From: Nitrospirota bacterium
GTDB taxonomy: Bacteria > Nitrospirota > Nitrospiria > Nitrospirales > Nitrospiraceae
Direction: 5' to 3'
NCBI GenBank assembly: GCA_020028195.1
Contig: JAHWYE010000003.1
Location: 1-24,267 of the forward strand
DNA: 24,267 nt
Within the stretch, counting starts at the first letter, position 1. Each line of letters starts with the position of its first letter. The notes below the pieces were generated by a model. That model did no database searches and was not told the origin of the DNA. It worked only from the letters and a program-made list of their open reading frames with translations. The translations under genes and the position numbers were made by a program. Shown here piece by piece: positions 7,110 through 14,625 of this stretch.

Positions 7110-7679
7110 CTATGAGATCCGTCGATGCCGTATCTTCTCCAGCATCGCCGTCAGGCGCTCCACTGTGACCGACGACGAAGCCTCACCATCCTGCCCGCTG
7201 GGGGTTTCCGGTTGAGGGTGGGCTCGTTGGCTTGTGCTCGTTGTCGTCTCTTGCACTCCTTGGGAGGGAAGGGTCTGTTCTGGCCGTTGGGCAATGGCTG
7301 CCTTGAGAGCCAGGATCTCTTCATCCTGGGGGTTCGCCGACAGCACGACAGAACAGGAACGCAGCGCCGATTCCGACGCACCTTCCCGGACATACAGTTG
7401 GGCGAGAGTGCGGTGAGCCAGGAGATTTTCCGGGCTCATCTTCACGGCCTCTTCCAACATGGCTTTCGCTTTCGGAACGAGTCCAAGCTGATAATAGACG
7501 CGTCCCAGCGCGACGCGGGCGGTGAGAAATGTCGGATAGGTCTTGAGTCCTTCCTCCAGAACGGCAGCGGCGTCCTGAAACAGGCCCGCCTTCCCGTATT
7601 CCTCGGCGAGCTGAATAAACACTTTCGATTGAGGGTCTTTGGCCAGCTTCTTCGCCAGCTTGTCTATCTCATCGGACAC
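7110..7679 (-). CDS. Tetratricopeptide-repeat protein
   Basis: The product has 189 residues and no signal peptide, so it is probably cytosolic. Three clear TPR units span about residues 17-119: FIQLAEEYGKAGLFQDAAAV..., ALGRVYYQLGLVPKAKAMLE... and TLAQLYVREGASESALRSC.... A low-complexity Gln/Thr/Ser/Pro linker (about 129-170) and a short basic C-terminal helix follow. TPR arrays act as protein-binding scaffolds; no partner can be named. The GTG at 7679 was chosen because it lies 7 bases after the coaBC stop and opens directly on the helical SDEIDKLAKKLAKDP segment; upstream sequence in the frame is the antisense-like coaBC overlap. It is the last gene of the tsaD-to-coaBC run and is followed by a separate promoter. 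Confidence 0.82.
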   Translation of the reverse strand: MSDEIDKLAKKLAKDPQSKVFIQLAEEYGKAGLFQDAAAVLEEGLKTYPTFLTARVALGRVYYQLGLVPKAKAMLEEAVKMSPENLLAHRTLAQLYVREGASESALRSCSVVLSANPQDEEILALKAAIAQRPEQTLPSQGVQETTTSTSQRAHPQPETPSGQDGEASSSVTVERLTAMLEKIRHRRIS

Positions 7680-7686
7680 GGCGTGC

Positions 7687-8940
7687 CTACATCTTTCCGA
7701 ACGGGTAAGGAGGCGCGGCTCGCTTCGCTGGCGTACCCAAAGCCTGCACCGCATCCAAAATGCGATCGGCAAGCGCGCGTTTCGGCATCAGGTCTAATCG
7801 TGTGACTCGGCCTTCGCGGTCAACAAGGACCGCCGCATTCGTATCGGACCCGAACCCGGATCCCTCAGCGGCGACGTTGTTGCCGACGACCAAGTCGAGC
7901 CCTTTCCGTCGGAGCTTCTCCTTGGCGTGCGACTCAACGGCCTGGGTTTCGGCTGCGAATCCCACCAAGATCTGCGACGTGCGCCGTCGTGATAGCAGCT
8001 CGAGGATATCGTCGGTCTGTTCCAACTCCAGTCTCTTCCAGGCTGTGCCCGTCTTCTTGAGTTTTTCTGGCGACTGTCGCGTTGGGCGAAAGTCAGCGAC
8101 TGCGGCCGCCATGATCACGACGGTCGCCCAGGACAACCGGGAGGTCAGCGCCTTGCCCATGTCCTCTGCGGTCAGAACCTGGATGAACTCGACCCCCACA
8201 GGAGTCGGCAGCGCGGTCGGCCCGCTCACCAGCATAACCTCCGCTCCTCGCTCGCGTGCGGCCTGTGCCATCGCGTAGCCCATTTTGCCGGATGACCGAT
8301 TCGAGATGAATCGTACGGGGTCAATGGCTTCGTGCGTCGGACCGGCCGATACCAGCACCCGCTGGCCGACCCAATCCCTGCAGGGGCTCAAGTGCGCTTC
8401 AATCGTTGAGAGGATGACGTTCTCGTCGGGCAAACGGCCTCGTCCCGTTCGCCCTGAGGCGAGTGGGCCGTCTTCCGGATCGAGCACGAGCGTGCCTCGT
8501 TCCCGCAACGCCGCCGTATGGGCTTTGACGGCCGGGTGGTCCCACATCCCGCCGTCCATGGCGGGGGCCAGGATGAGCGGGCAGGTCGAGGTCAGCACCA
8601 TGGTACTCAGCAGATCGTCGGCCAGACCGAGGGCGCATTTCGCCAGCACGTTGGCGGTCGCGGGCGCAATCACGATGAGATCGGCACGCTCCGGGAGGGT
8701 TAGGTGGAGCATGTCTTGATGGGCCGCAAACAGATCCGTGGCCACGGGGTGTCCAGAGAGCACTTCGAAGGTGAGCGGGCTCACGAAGCGGGTGGCCGAT
8801 TTGGTCATGACCACGGATACATCAGCCCCGCCTCTGACCAACGCGCGCAACAGCTCAACGGCTTTGTAGGCGGCAATGCTCCCGCTGACGCCGAGCACGA
8901 TGTGCTTGCCCAGGAATCTGGCGTCCGGTACAGGCGGCAT
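7687..8940 (-). CDS. coaBC: Bifunctional phosphopantothenoylcysteine decarboxylase / phosphopantothenate-cysteine ligase CoaBC
   Basis: CoaBC joins cysteine to 4'-phosphopantothenate (CoaB, CTP-dependent) and decarboxylates the product to 4'-phosphopantetheine (CoaC, FMN-dependent) on the way to coenzyme A. The 417-residue protein has the CoaC half first, with GVSGSIAAYK (17-26), catalytic His79, and IAPATAN at about 91-97. The CoaB half starts near 190, with SAGPTHEAIDPVRFISNRSS and GKMGYAMA. Two positions are unusual. The PxMNxxMW motif reads PAMDGGMW (Asp129 for Asn), and the flap ACG motif reads LASG (Ser162 for Cys). CoaB motifs look normal. The ATG at 8940 has AGGA seven bases upstream and follows rpoZ by 9 bases. 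Order yicC-gmk-rpoZ-coaBC is a common bacterial cluster. Confidence 0.93.
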   Translation of the reverse strand: MPPVPDARFLGKHIVLGVSGSIAAYKAVELLRALVRGGADVSVVMTKSATRFVSPLTFEVLSGHPVATDLFAAHQDMLHLTLPERADLIVIAPATANVLAKCALGLADDLLSTMVLTSTCPLILAPAMDGGMWDHPAVKAHTAALRERGTLVLDPEDGPLASGRTGRGRLPDENVILSTIEAHLSPCRDWVGQRVLVSAGPTHEAIDPVRFISNRSSGKMGYAMAQAARERGAEVMLVSGPTALPTPVGVEFIQVLTAEDMGKALTSRLSWATVVIMAAAVADFRPTRQSPEKLKKTGTAWKRLELEQTDDILELLSRRRTSQILVGFAAETQAVESHAKEKLRRKGLDLVVGNNVAAEGSGFGSDTNAAVLVDREGRVTRLDLMPKRALADRILDAVQALGTPAKRAAPPYPFGKM

Positions 8941-8949
8941 GAGATCGTC

Positions 8950-9309
8950 CTATTCTTCGCGGTCCGATTCCACCGGTTTCGTCGAGTCGTCCACATAGAC
9001 GCCCAGCTCTTTCTTGATCTCTCGAGCGTCCTCTCCCGTCATCATCGCCATTCGTTCTGTCTCGCTTTCCTTGCCTCGTTTGGCGTCCTTCATCGCTTGT
9101 CTGGCGTCCTTGCCTTTGAGATACTTGATCAGGCCCTGGAGGACCTCATCGAGCGCGATCGCGGTCTCTTTCGTGAACTTCGACGCGCCGGTTGGCCTGG
9201 CGCCTTGAATCAGATGCTTGGCGCGTTCTGCGGCGACGATGACCAACCGATGACGAGAATCAAACTGTTCCTGGCTGTATTCTGGCAGCAAGGATTGGAT
9301 GTCAATCAT
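8950..9309 (-). CDS. rpoZ: DNA-directed RNA polymerase omega subunit
   Basis: Omega is the small RNA polymerase subunit that helps beta' fold and assemble. The 119-residue protein has the family core at residues 15-62, with FDSRHRLVIVAAERAKHLI, GARPT and TKETAIALDEVLQGLIKYL. It continues with a highly charged Lys/Glu/Asp C-terminal tail, longer than the E. coli subunit. The ATG at 9309 overlaps the gmk stop by 8 bases (ATGATTGA), which implies translational coupling. Position directly after gmk and before coaBC supports the call strongly because the sequence itself is short and divergent. Confidence 0.88.
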   Translation of the reverse strand: MIDIQSLLPEYSQEQFDSRHRLVIVAAERAKHLIQGARPTGASKFTKETAIALDEVLQGLIKYLKGKDARQAMKDAKRGKESETERMAMMTGEDAREIKKELGVYVDDSTKPVESDREE

Positions 9310-9982
9310 GATGTTTCGTCCCTCCTGTTGTTGTGCTCATTCCTCCGCGCTCCGCTGGCTTGTTGTCCTTCTCTCGAATGAAATTCTCTTCCAGCCAGGC
9401 CATGTCCAGGCGTTTGGTCTTTGTTCGCTCCGCCAGGATAATGCCTTCCAGTTCTTTGAGCGCCTGCTTGATGTCGTCGTTTCTCACGATATAGTAGTAT
9501 TCTCGGTAGCTCCAGACTTCCTCGCGAGCTTTCTGTAACCTTCGTTGGATTTCCTCAGGTGAATCCCCAGCCCGCTGCAGCAATCGAGTCCGCAGCGCTT
9601 CGATGCTGGGAGGCATGATATAGATGTAAATGGCATCGGCAAACTTTTTCTTGATCTGCATCGCCCCCTGTGAATCGATTTCGAGCAGCACGTCGATGCC
9701 GTTCTCCATCTTTTCGGCCAGCACGCTTCTCGGTGTGCCGTACAAATGCCCATACACGGGTGCCCACTCGGCGAACTCGTGTCGTTGTATCATCTCTTGG
9801 AAGACGCTTTCCTCGACGAAGAAATACTCCCGACCGTGCAACTCCCCAGGACGAGGCTTCCGAGTGGTATAAGACACCGACCGCCAGAGGCCAGGGACCA
9901 GTGAAACGATTTCCTGGCACAACGTTGTCTTACCGGCGCCGGATGGCGCGGATACCACGAACAACAACCCTCTCCGTTCCAT
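9302..9982 (-). CDS. gmk: Guanylate kinase
   Basis: Gmk phosphorylates GMP to GDP with ATP, needed for GTP, dGTP and (p)ppGpp pools. The 226-residue protein has the P-loop SAPSGAGKTT at residues 11-20, the GMP-binding segment SVSYTTRKPRPGE..GREYFF, the EWAPVYGHLYGTP lid region, LLEIDSQGA, and an Arg-rich LID near RRLQKAREE. The last 20 residues (after about 206) are a Gly/Thr/Lys-rich tail beyond the usual family end; it overlaps the start of rpoZ by 8 bases. The ATG at 9982 has AAGGA directly upstream (GAAGGAATCT). It follows yicC by 60 bases, as in many bacteria. Confidence 0.96.
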   Translation of the reverse strand: MERRGLLFVVSAPSGAGKTTLCQEIVSLVPGLWRSVSYTTRKPRPGELHGREYFFVEESVFQEMIQRHEFAEWAPVYGHLYGTPRSVLAEKMENGIDVLLEIDSQGAMQIKKKFADAIYIYIMPPSIEALRTRLLQRAGDSPEEIQRRLQKAREEVWSYREYYYIVRNDDIKQALKELEGIILAERTKTKRLDMAWLEENFIREKDNKPAERGGMSTTTGGTKHHD

Positions 9983-10042
9983 AGATTCCTTCGGCGTCCT
10001 GCTCGGCCTCGCGACAGTCGGAGGCGAGGTCTGCCACCCGCG

Positions 10043-10924
10043 TTATTCGATATTCTGCACCTGTTCGCGGATCTTTTCCAGTTCACCTTTAATTTTCACC
10101 ACGTGGACCGCGATCGCGGCGTCGTTGGCCTTCGACCCGATCGTGTTGACTTCCCGCCCCATTTCCTGAAGCAGAAAATCCAGCGTCCTTCCCACCGGTC
10201 CTCGACCCTTGAGTGCCGCCTCAAATTGTGTCAGATGGGAGCTGAGTCTGGTCAGCTCTTCGGTCAGGTCGCACCGGTCCGCGTACTGAGCCAATTCTTG
10301 ATTCAGGCGGCCAAGTTCCACCGGTACATCGGCCCCGACCAGTTTTTCAACGCGGGCTTTCATGCGGTCGAAGTAATCCTGGACGACCAACGGCGCACGA
10401 GCGCTGACACTGTTCGTCTCGTCACGAATCATCCGCATGCGTACTCTCACGTCGCGCGCCAGCGCGTCGCCTTCTCGCCGCCGCATGGCGTCGAGATCGG
10501 ACAGGGCGCCGCCCACAAGCCGTCTGACGATCCGTTTCAACTGCCGGTCCTCAAGCGGTCGTTCGACGACCGCGACAAGATCACGCAGACCAGCCAGCAG
10601 CGCGACGTCAATCGTTCCACCCAATCGCAGATCTCGCTGTAGCCCGCGAAGTAGCCGATGGTACTGCCTGGCGAGTGCCCGGTCAAGACTCAGTGATTTT
10701 TCCCCTTCCCTGTTTCCGATCAGGGAGACCGTCAGTTCGATCCGTCCGCGCGCACAGCGACGTTGGATAGTCCGCTTGAGGTCGTCTTCCGAAGCAGAAA
10801 GAGATTTCGGCAGACGCAGGACCACTTCGCAAAATCGGTGGTTGACGGATCTCAGCTCCGCTGCCACTGACCCACCGGTCCAGGCCGCCTCGCGCCTGCC
10901 ATAGCCGGTCATGCTTCTCATCAT
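10043..10924 (-). CDS. yicC: YicC-family endoribonuclease
   Basis: YicC proteins are stress-associated endoribonucleases, known in E. coli for acting on the small RNA RyhB. The 293-residue protein opens MMRSMTGYGRRE, carries ELRSVNHRFCEVVLRLP at about 24-40, and ends with the DUF1732 motif EVNTIGSKANDA and a charged helix, all typical. Two adjacent ATG codons (10924, 10921) are possible; 10924 overlaps the nth stop as ATGA, so coupling to nth is likely. It precedes gmk, rpoZ and coaBC, an order widely seen in bacteria. RNA targets in this organism cannot be predicted. Confidence 0.93.
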   Translation of the reverse strand: MMRSMTGYGRREAAWTGGSVAAELRSVNHRFCEVVLRLPKSLSASEDDLKRTIQRRCARGRIELTVSLIGNREGEKSLSLDRALARQYHRLLRGLQRDLRLGGTIDVALLAGLRDLVAVVERPLEDRQLKRIVRRLVGGALSDLDAMRRREGDALARDVRVRMRMIRDETNSVSARAPLVVQDYFDRMKARVEKLVGADVPVELGRLNQELAQYADRCDLTEELTRLSSHLTQFEAALKGRGPVGRTLDFLLQEMGREVNTIGSKANDAAIAVHVVKIKGELEKIREQVQNIE

Positions 10925-11604
10925 CGTGGTCGTTTGCCCTCCCACGCACACTCCGAGTACAACACACAGTGCCCGCACGCGGGTTTCCTGGCCATACAGA
11001 CGTAGCGACCGTGCAGGAGGAGTCGCTGTGATCCTGATGTCCACTGAGCGAGCGGGATCAGTCGCTGCAATGCCAGCTCAATGCGCTCAGGATTCTCGCT
11101 GGCCGCCAGACCCAGCCGGTTGGCGACTCGTTTGACGTGGGTGTCAACGACGACAGCCGGTCGGCCGAAACAGCTTCCCAAGATCACGTTGGCGGTTTTC
11201 CGTCCGACCCCAGGCAGCATGACCAGTCGTTCCATCGTGTCGGGGACCTCACCGCTGAATCGTTCAGTCAACATGCGGCCGCAGGCCACGATGTTCCGGG
11301 CCTTGTTCTTGAAGAACCCGGTCGACCGAATGATGGCTTCCAGCTCGCCGAGATCCGCATCGGCGTAGTCCACTGCCCGGCGGTATCTCTTGAACAACGC
11401 CGGCGTCACGTGGTTGACTCGCTGATCCGTGCATTGGGCGGACAGGATAGTGGCCATGAGCAGCTCCAACGGGGTGGCATGGACCAACTCTACCTTGGCC
11501 GAAGGCATGGTTCGTGTCAGCGCGCTGAGCATGCGCACTGCGCGTCGTCTGGCTGCTTGGCTCGGCGAGGTACCCCTCGACTGCCCGCTGCGCAGGCTCC
11601 GCAT
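10921..11604 (-). CDS. nth: Endonuclease III (DNA glycosylase/AP lyase)
   Basis: Nth removes oxidised pyrimidines and cleaves the abasic site during base-excision repair. The 227-residue protein has the helix-hairpin-helix LPGVGRKTANVIL with the catalytic lysine in GRKTAN, the catalytic Asp in VVDTHVKRVANRLGL, and a C-terminal [4Fe-4S] site with spacing C-x6-C-x2-C-x5-C (CMARKPACGHCVLYSEC). The start at ATG 11604 has GGAG eight bases upstream and follows the hflX stop by 19 bases; longer frames run antisense-like into hflX and are rejected. The first 18 residues (Arg/Ser-rich) precede the usual start of homology. The stop overlaps yicC by 4 bases (ATGA). Confidence 0.95.
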   Translation of the reverse strand: MRSLRSGQSRGTSPSQAARRRAVRMLSALTRTMPSAKVELVHATPLELLMATILSAQCTDQRVNHVTPALFKRYRRAVDYADADLGELEAIIRSTGFFKNKARNIVACGRMLTERFSGEVPDTMERLVMLPGVGRKTANVILGSCFGRPAVVVDTHVKRVANRLGLAASENPERIELALQRLIPLAQWTSGSQRLLLHGRYVCMARKPACGHCVLYSECAWEGKRPR

Positions 11605-11623
11605 CGCATCGTCTCCACATAGC

Positions 11624-13393
11624 TCAGGATGTGCCGATTTCACTTTCGACTGATCGCTGGGCTTCGTCACCGCATTCAACAGAGGTGGTCGGGAGGCGAA
11701 AACACTTCTCTGCCAAGGTCTGCTCAAGCATGGCGATCATGGGCACCAGGGTGGAGGGATGCAACGCGGAGATCCCGAGCGCGTCGTAACGACGGCACAA
11801 CGACTCGGCTTCATCGGCTCGTAGGCGGTCGCATTTATTGAAGACGACAATCCGCGGGATCCGTTCCAGCTCAAGCTCGGACAGGATCACTTCGACCGCC
11901 TTGATCTGCCCTTCAATATCCCTCGCGCTTGCGTCCACGAGATGCAGCAACACATCGGCATCCCGGAGCTCCTCCAGCGTGGTCCGGAACGCCCCAACCA
12001 GTGCCTTCGGCAGATCCCGAAGGAAACCTACGGTATCCGTGATGATGACTTCCTTCTGACGGGGAAACCGCAGCCGGCGGCTGGATGTGTCGAGGGTTTC
12101 GAAGGGACGGTCCTCAACGGGCACATGACTCTCCGTCAGCGTGTTCAGCAGAGTGGATTTTCCGGCGTTCGTGTAGCCGACGATGGAGATGATGGGGATC
12201 CTGTGCCGAACACGCCGAGCGCGTCGTTGGTCGCGATGACGGGCAAATCCGGCCAGCTCTCGTTCGAGATGCGCAATCCGGTCGCGGACCCGGCGTCGAT
12301 CCGTTTCCAGCTTGGTCTCCCCAGGGCCCCGCCCTCCGATACCGCCGCCCGGGCGCGACAATGCCGTGCCTCGCCCCGACAACCGCGGCAACAGATACCG
12401 GAGCTGGGCCAGCTCCACCTGAATTTTCCCTTCCCGACTGTGGGCCCGACTGGCGAAGATATCCAGAATCAGTTGCGTACGATCGATCACCTTCATCTCC
12501 GTCATTTCGGCGATAGCCCGTGCCTGAGCCGGAGTCAGGTCCTGGTCGAAGATGAGCAGGTCAGCGCCGCGATGGAGGGCTTTGATGACGACATCCTTGA
12601 GTTTACCCCTTCCCAGGAGGTATTTAGGATGGACGTCCTGCAACCGTTGGAACATCGTCTCCAGCACGGTCATGCCATCGGATCGGACCAGGTCAGCCAG
12701 TTCCTCCAGTTGTTCCTCCTGTTCAACTCGGCTTCGTCTTGAAGCACTGATCAGGATAGCGGTTTCTTGTCCGTTCCGTATCACATGACTGGAGGTCACG
12801 CGTGCCAACTCGGCGTCGAGGGCCTCCACGAACGAGTCGCATTCCAACTGGAACGAGTGGAATGGGCGAGAGGCCCACACTTCATAGACCCGACCCTGGG
12901 GGTTTTGTGGAAGCAGATGGGCGACGTGCATGTCGGCCGGCAATCCGTCGGGTCCGACCCCGATCGCTGCAATGAGATCCAATCGGAGCAGGGCCAAATC
13001 GGTCAGGTCATCTTGGGTGAGCGGTTCATTGTGCAGGTGGGTATGCACCAGCCGCACTCCGCGCAGCAACCGGCGACCGAGGCGACCCAGGTCGGAAAGT
13101 ACCAGTTCTCGTCCGTTCCCGACGATCACTTGCTCCACCATTCCACGCCTCGTGATCACCAATCCGATTTGGCACCGGATTTCACGCGATAATTCCGTAC
13201 AGGCCCTGGCCAATTCCGGGGTGATGACTTTGTCAACGGGCACTCGCCGGCGGTACAGATGCTCCAGCCGGAGCAGTTGGTTCGCCTTCAGGCCGTTGAC
13301 ATTTCCATGGACAGTTGGAATGGCCCCTCTCCTTACAAGCGTGGCATGGCCGACCGATGACGCGGCGACTCCACCACTGCTTCCAATTGCCAT
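11624..13393 (-). CDS. hflX: Ribosome-associated GTPase HflX, long form
   Basis: HflX is an Obg-class GTPase that binds the 50S subunit and can split stalled or stress-inactivated ribosomes. An extended N-terminal region (to about 200) contains GNVNGLKANQLLRLEHLYRR and is found in long HflX proteins. The standard HflX domain follows (LLGRGKL near 260, RGPGETKLETDRR near 355), then the G domain with GYTNAGKST (406-414), DTVGFLRDLP (453-462) and NKCD (519-522). The coordinates use the only canonical upstream start, ATG 13393, which overlaps tsaD by 61 bases and lacks a good ribosome site. A TAAGGAG site at 13329-13335 points instead to the ATT codon at 13319-13321, giving 565 residues and an N-terminus (IPTVHGNVNG) matching where homology begins. 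I think the ATT start is more likely biologically. Confidence 0.93.
   Translation of the reverse strand: MAIGSSGGVAASSVGHATLVRRGAIPTVHGNVNGLKANQLLRLEHLYRRRVPVDKVITPELARACTELSREIRCQIGLVITRRGMVEQVIVGNGRELVLSDLGRLGRRLLRGVRLVHTHLHNEPLTQDDLTDLALLRLDLIAAIGVGPDGLPADMHVAHLLPQNPQGRVYEVWASRPFHSFQLECDSFVEALDAELARVTSSHVIRNGQETAILISASRRSRVEQEEQLEELADLVRSDGMTVLETMFQRLQDVHPKYLLGRGKLKDVVIKALHRGADLLIFDQDLTPAQARAIAEMTEMKVIDRTQLILDIFASRAHSREGKIQVELAQLRYLLPRLSGRGTALSRPGGGIGGRGPGETKLETDRRRVRDRIAHLERELAGFARHRDQRRARRVRHRIPIISIVGYTNAGKSTLLNTLTESHVPVEDRPFETLDTSSRRLRFPRQKEVIITDTVGFLRDLPKALVGAFRTTLEELRDADVLLHLVDASARDIEGQIKAVEVILSELELERIPRIVVFNKCDRLRADEAESLCRRYDALGISALHPSTLVPMIAMLEQTLAEKCFRLPTTSVECGDEAQRSVESEIGTS
13329..13335 (-). 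promoter_or_regulatory. Strong ribosome-binding site for hflX, pointing to an ATT codon
   Basis: TAAGGAG on the minus strand contains the TAA stop of tsaD and ends 7 bases before ATT at 13319-13321, the ideal spacing. No ATG, GTG or TTG lies in the hflX frame between this site and about residue 84. The nearest ATG in another frame opens a peptide of only a few codons. Confidence 0.65.
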
Positions 13394-14373
13394 GATGTGA
13401 ATCGGCCTTGAGCATATGCCTTGAGCCCCGCTGCCGCGACCATCGCCGCGTTGTCGGTGCAGTAGGCCAGAGAGGGAAGGCTCAACCGGATGCCGGTTGA
13501 GTCCGCACGTGAAGTCAGCACCGTGCGGAGCCTTGAGTTGGCAGAAACCCCTCCCACAACGGCCAAGGCCTCAACCTTGAATCGTCGAACGGCCTCAAAG
13601 GCTTTCTCCGCGAGCACGTCCACGATGGCTTCCTGGAAGCTGGCGGCGATGTCCGCGACGCGCCAGGGCTGTCCGGCTTGGTCAAGGTCGCGGAGATAGT
13701 ATAACAACGCGGTTTTGATTCCGCTGAAGCTGAAATCGAGGTTGCCTCGTTTCAGATAAGGTCGCGGGAATCGAATGGCGCTGGCGTCACCCGTACGGGC
13801 GATCCGATCGATCGCCGGGCCGCCTGGGTAGCCCAGTGACAGCATCTTGGCCGCTTTATCAAAGGCCTCGCCGGCTGCGTCGTCCAGTGTATGGCCGATC
13901 AGCTCATACGAGCCTGCGGGGTTCACCAGATAGAGGTGGGTATGTCCTCCCGAGACGATCAACACAACACAGGGTGTCGGGAAATCCGGGTGATCAATCC
14001 ACGCCGAGGCCAAGTGCCCTTCCAAGTGATTGACATCAATGAGCGGAATCCGCATCGCATAGGCCAGCGCTTTGGCGAAACTGATGCCGACAAGGAGCGC
14101 TCCGGCCAACCCCGGTCCATTGGTGACCGCGACTGCGTTGAGATCTGACCAGGTGATCCCTGCCTGCCGCATCGCTTCCAAGACCACAACCTCCACAGTT
14201 TCGATGTGCCGCCGCGAAGCCAGCTCCGGCACGACTCCTCCATACCGTCCGTGCAGGTCATGCTGGGAGTACACGACGTTTGACGCGACACGTCCCTCGC
14301 CCGTGACGACGGCGGCGGCGGTTTCGTCACATGAAGTTTCCAGACCCAGGATCGCCGCTGGCGGGGAAGTCAT
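13333..14373 (-). CDS. tsaD: tRNA N6-adenosine threonylcarbamoyltransferase TsaD
   Basis: TsaD transfers threonylcarbamoyl to A37 of ANN-decoding tRNAs, working with TsaB, TsaE and TsaC. The 346-residue protein has the ASKHA-fold signatures ILGLETSCDETAAA near the N-terminus, VVPELASRRH, the metal-binding motif NHLEGH (HxxxH), VSGGHTHL, the GEAFDKAAKMLSLGYPGGP segment, and AVVGGVSANSRLR near 265. ATG 14373 is preferred over the adjacent GTG 14376 because GAGG lies five bases upstream of the ATG. The gene follows the clpC terminator by about 140 bases and heads the tsaD-hflX-nth-yicC-gmk-rpoZ-coaBC run. No convincing promoter was found in that gap. Its TAA stop forms part of the hflX ribosome site. 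Confidence 0.96.
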   Translation of the reverse strand: MTSPPAAILGLETSCDETAAAVVTGEGRVASNVVYSQHDLHGRYGGVVPELASRRHIETVEVVVLEAMRQAGITWSDLNAVAVTNGPGLAGALLVGISFAKALAYAMRIPLIDVNHLEGHLASAWIDHPDFPTPCVVLIVSGGHTHLYLVNPAGSYELIGHTLDDAAGEAFDKAAKMLSLGYPGGPAIDRIARTGDASAIRFPRPYLKRGNLDFSFSGIKTALLYYLRDLDQAGQPWRVADIAASFQEAIVDVLAEKAFEAVRRFKVEALAVVGGVSANSRLRTVLTSRADSTGIRLSLPSLAYCTDNAAMVAAAGLKAYAQGRFTSWQLEAVVESPRHRSAMPRL

Positions 14374-14401
14374 CACGTCCTCTTATTGACGTGCCGGGAC
14401 C

Positions 14402-14417
14402 GGCCAGCAGGCTGGCC
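14402..14417 (-). other. Short GC-rich palindrome in the tsaD leader
   Basis: GGCCAGC and GCTGGCC flank two central bases, giving a 16-base near-palindrome that ends about 29 bases upstream of the tsaD ATG. RNA from this region could form a 6-bp stem with a 4-base loop. No T-run follows. A role as operator or leader hairpin is conjecture. Confidence 0.35.
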
Positions 14418-14510
14418 TATCATGTTCAGGAGAGTAGGACGGTGTGAGAAATACACAGGGGAGCATCTTCGGAGCGCGAATCGAAAGGGCGACTGATGGA
14501 CTGATACAGA

Positions 14511-14544
14511 ACGACCCCCGTGGAATCGCCGCCACGAGGGTCGT
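14511..14544 (-). terminator. Probable clpC terminator hairpin
   Basis: Read on the minus strand, ACGACCCTCGTGG and CCACGGGGGTCGT pair over 13 positions with one U-G wobble, around an 8-base loop. On the plus strand the same position is a C-A mismatch, so the hairpin favours minus-strand RNA. It starts about 80 bases after the clpC stop. The following sequence TCTGTATC is only moderately U-rich, so termination may be partial. Confidence 0.6.
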
Positions 14545-14625
14545 CCTGCTGTCTATCATGAAGCCCTGCTGGGGAGATTCTCTCAAGCTGTGCTGATCCG
14601 TCAGTGGCAGGAGCGAAGGGGTAGG

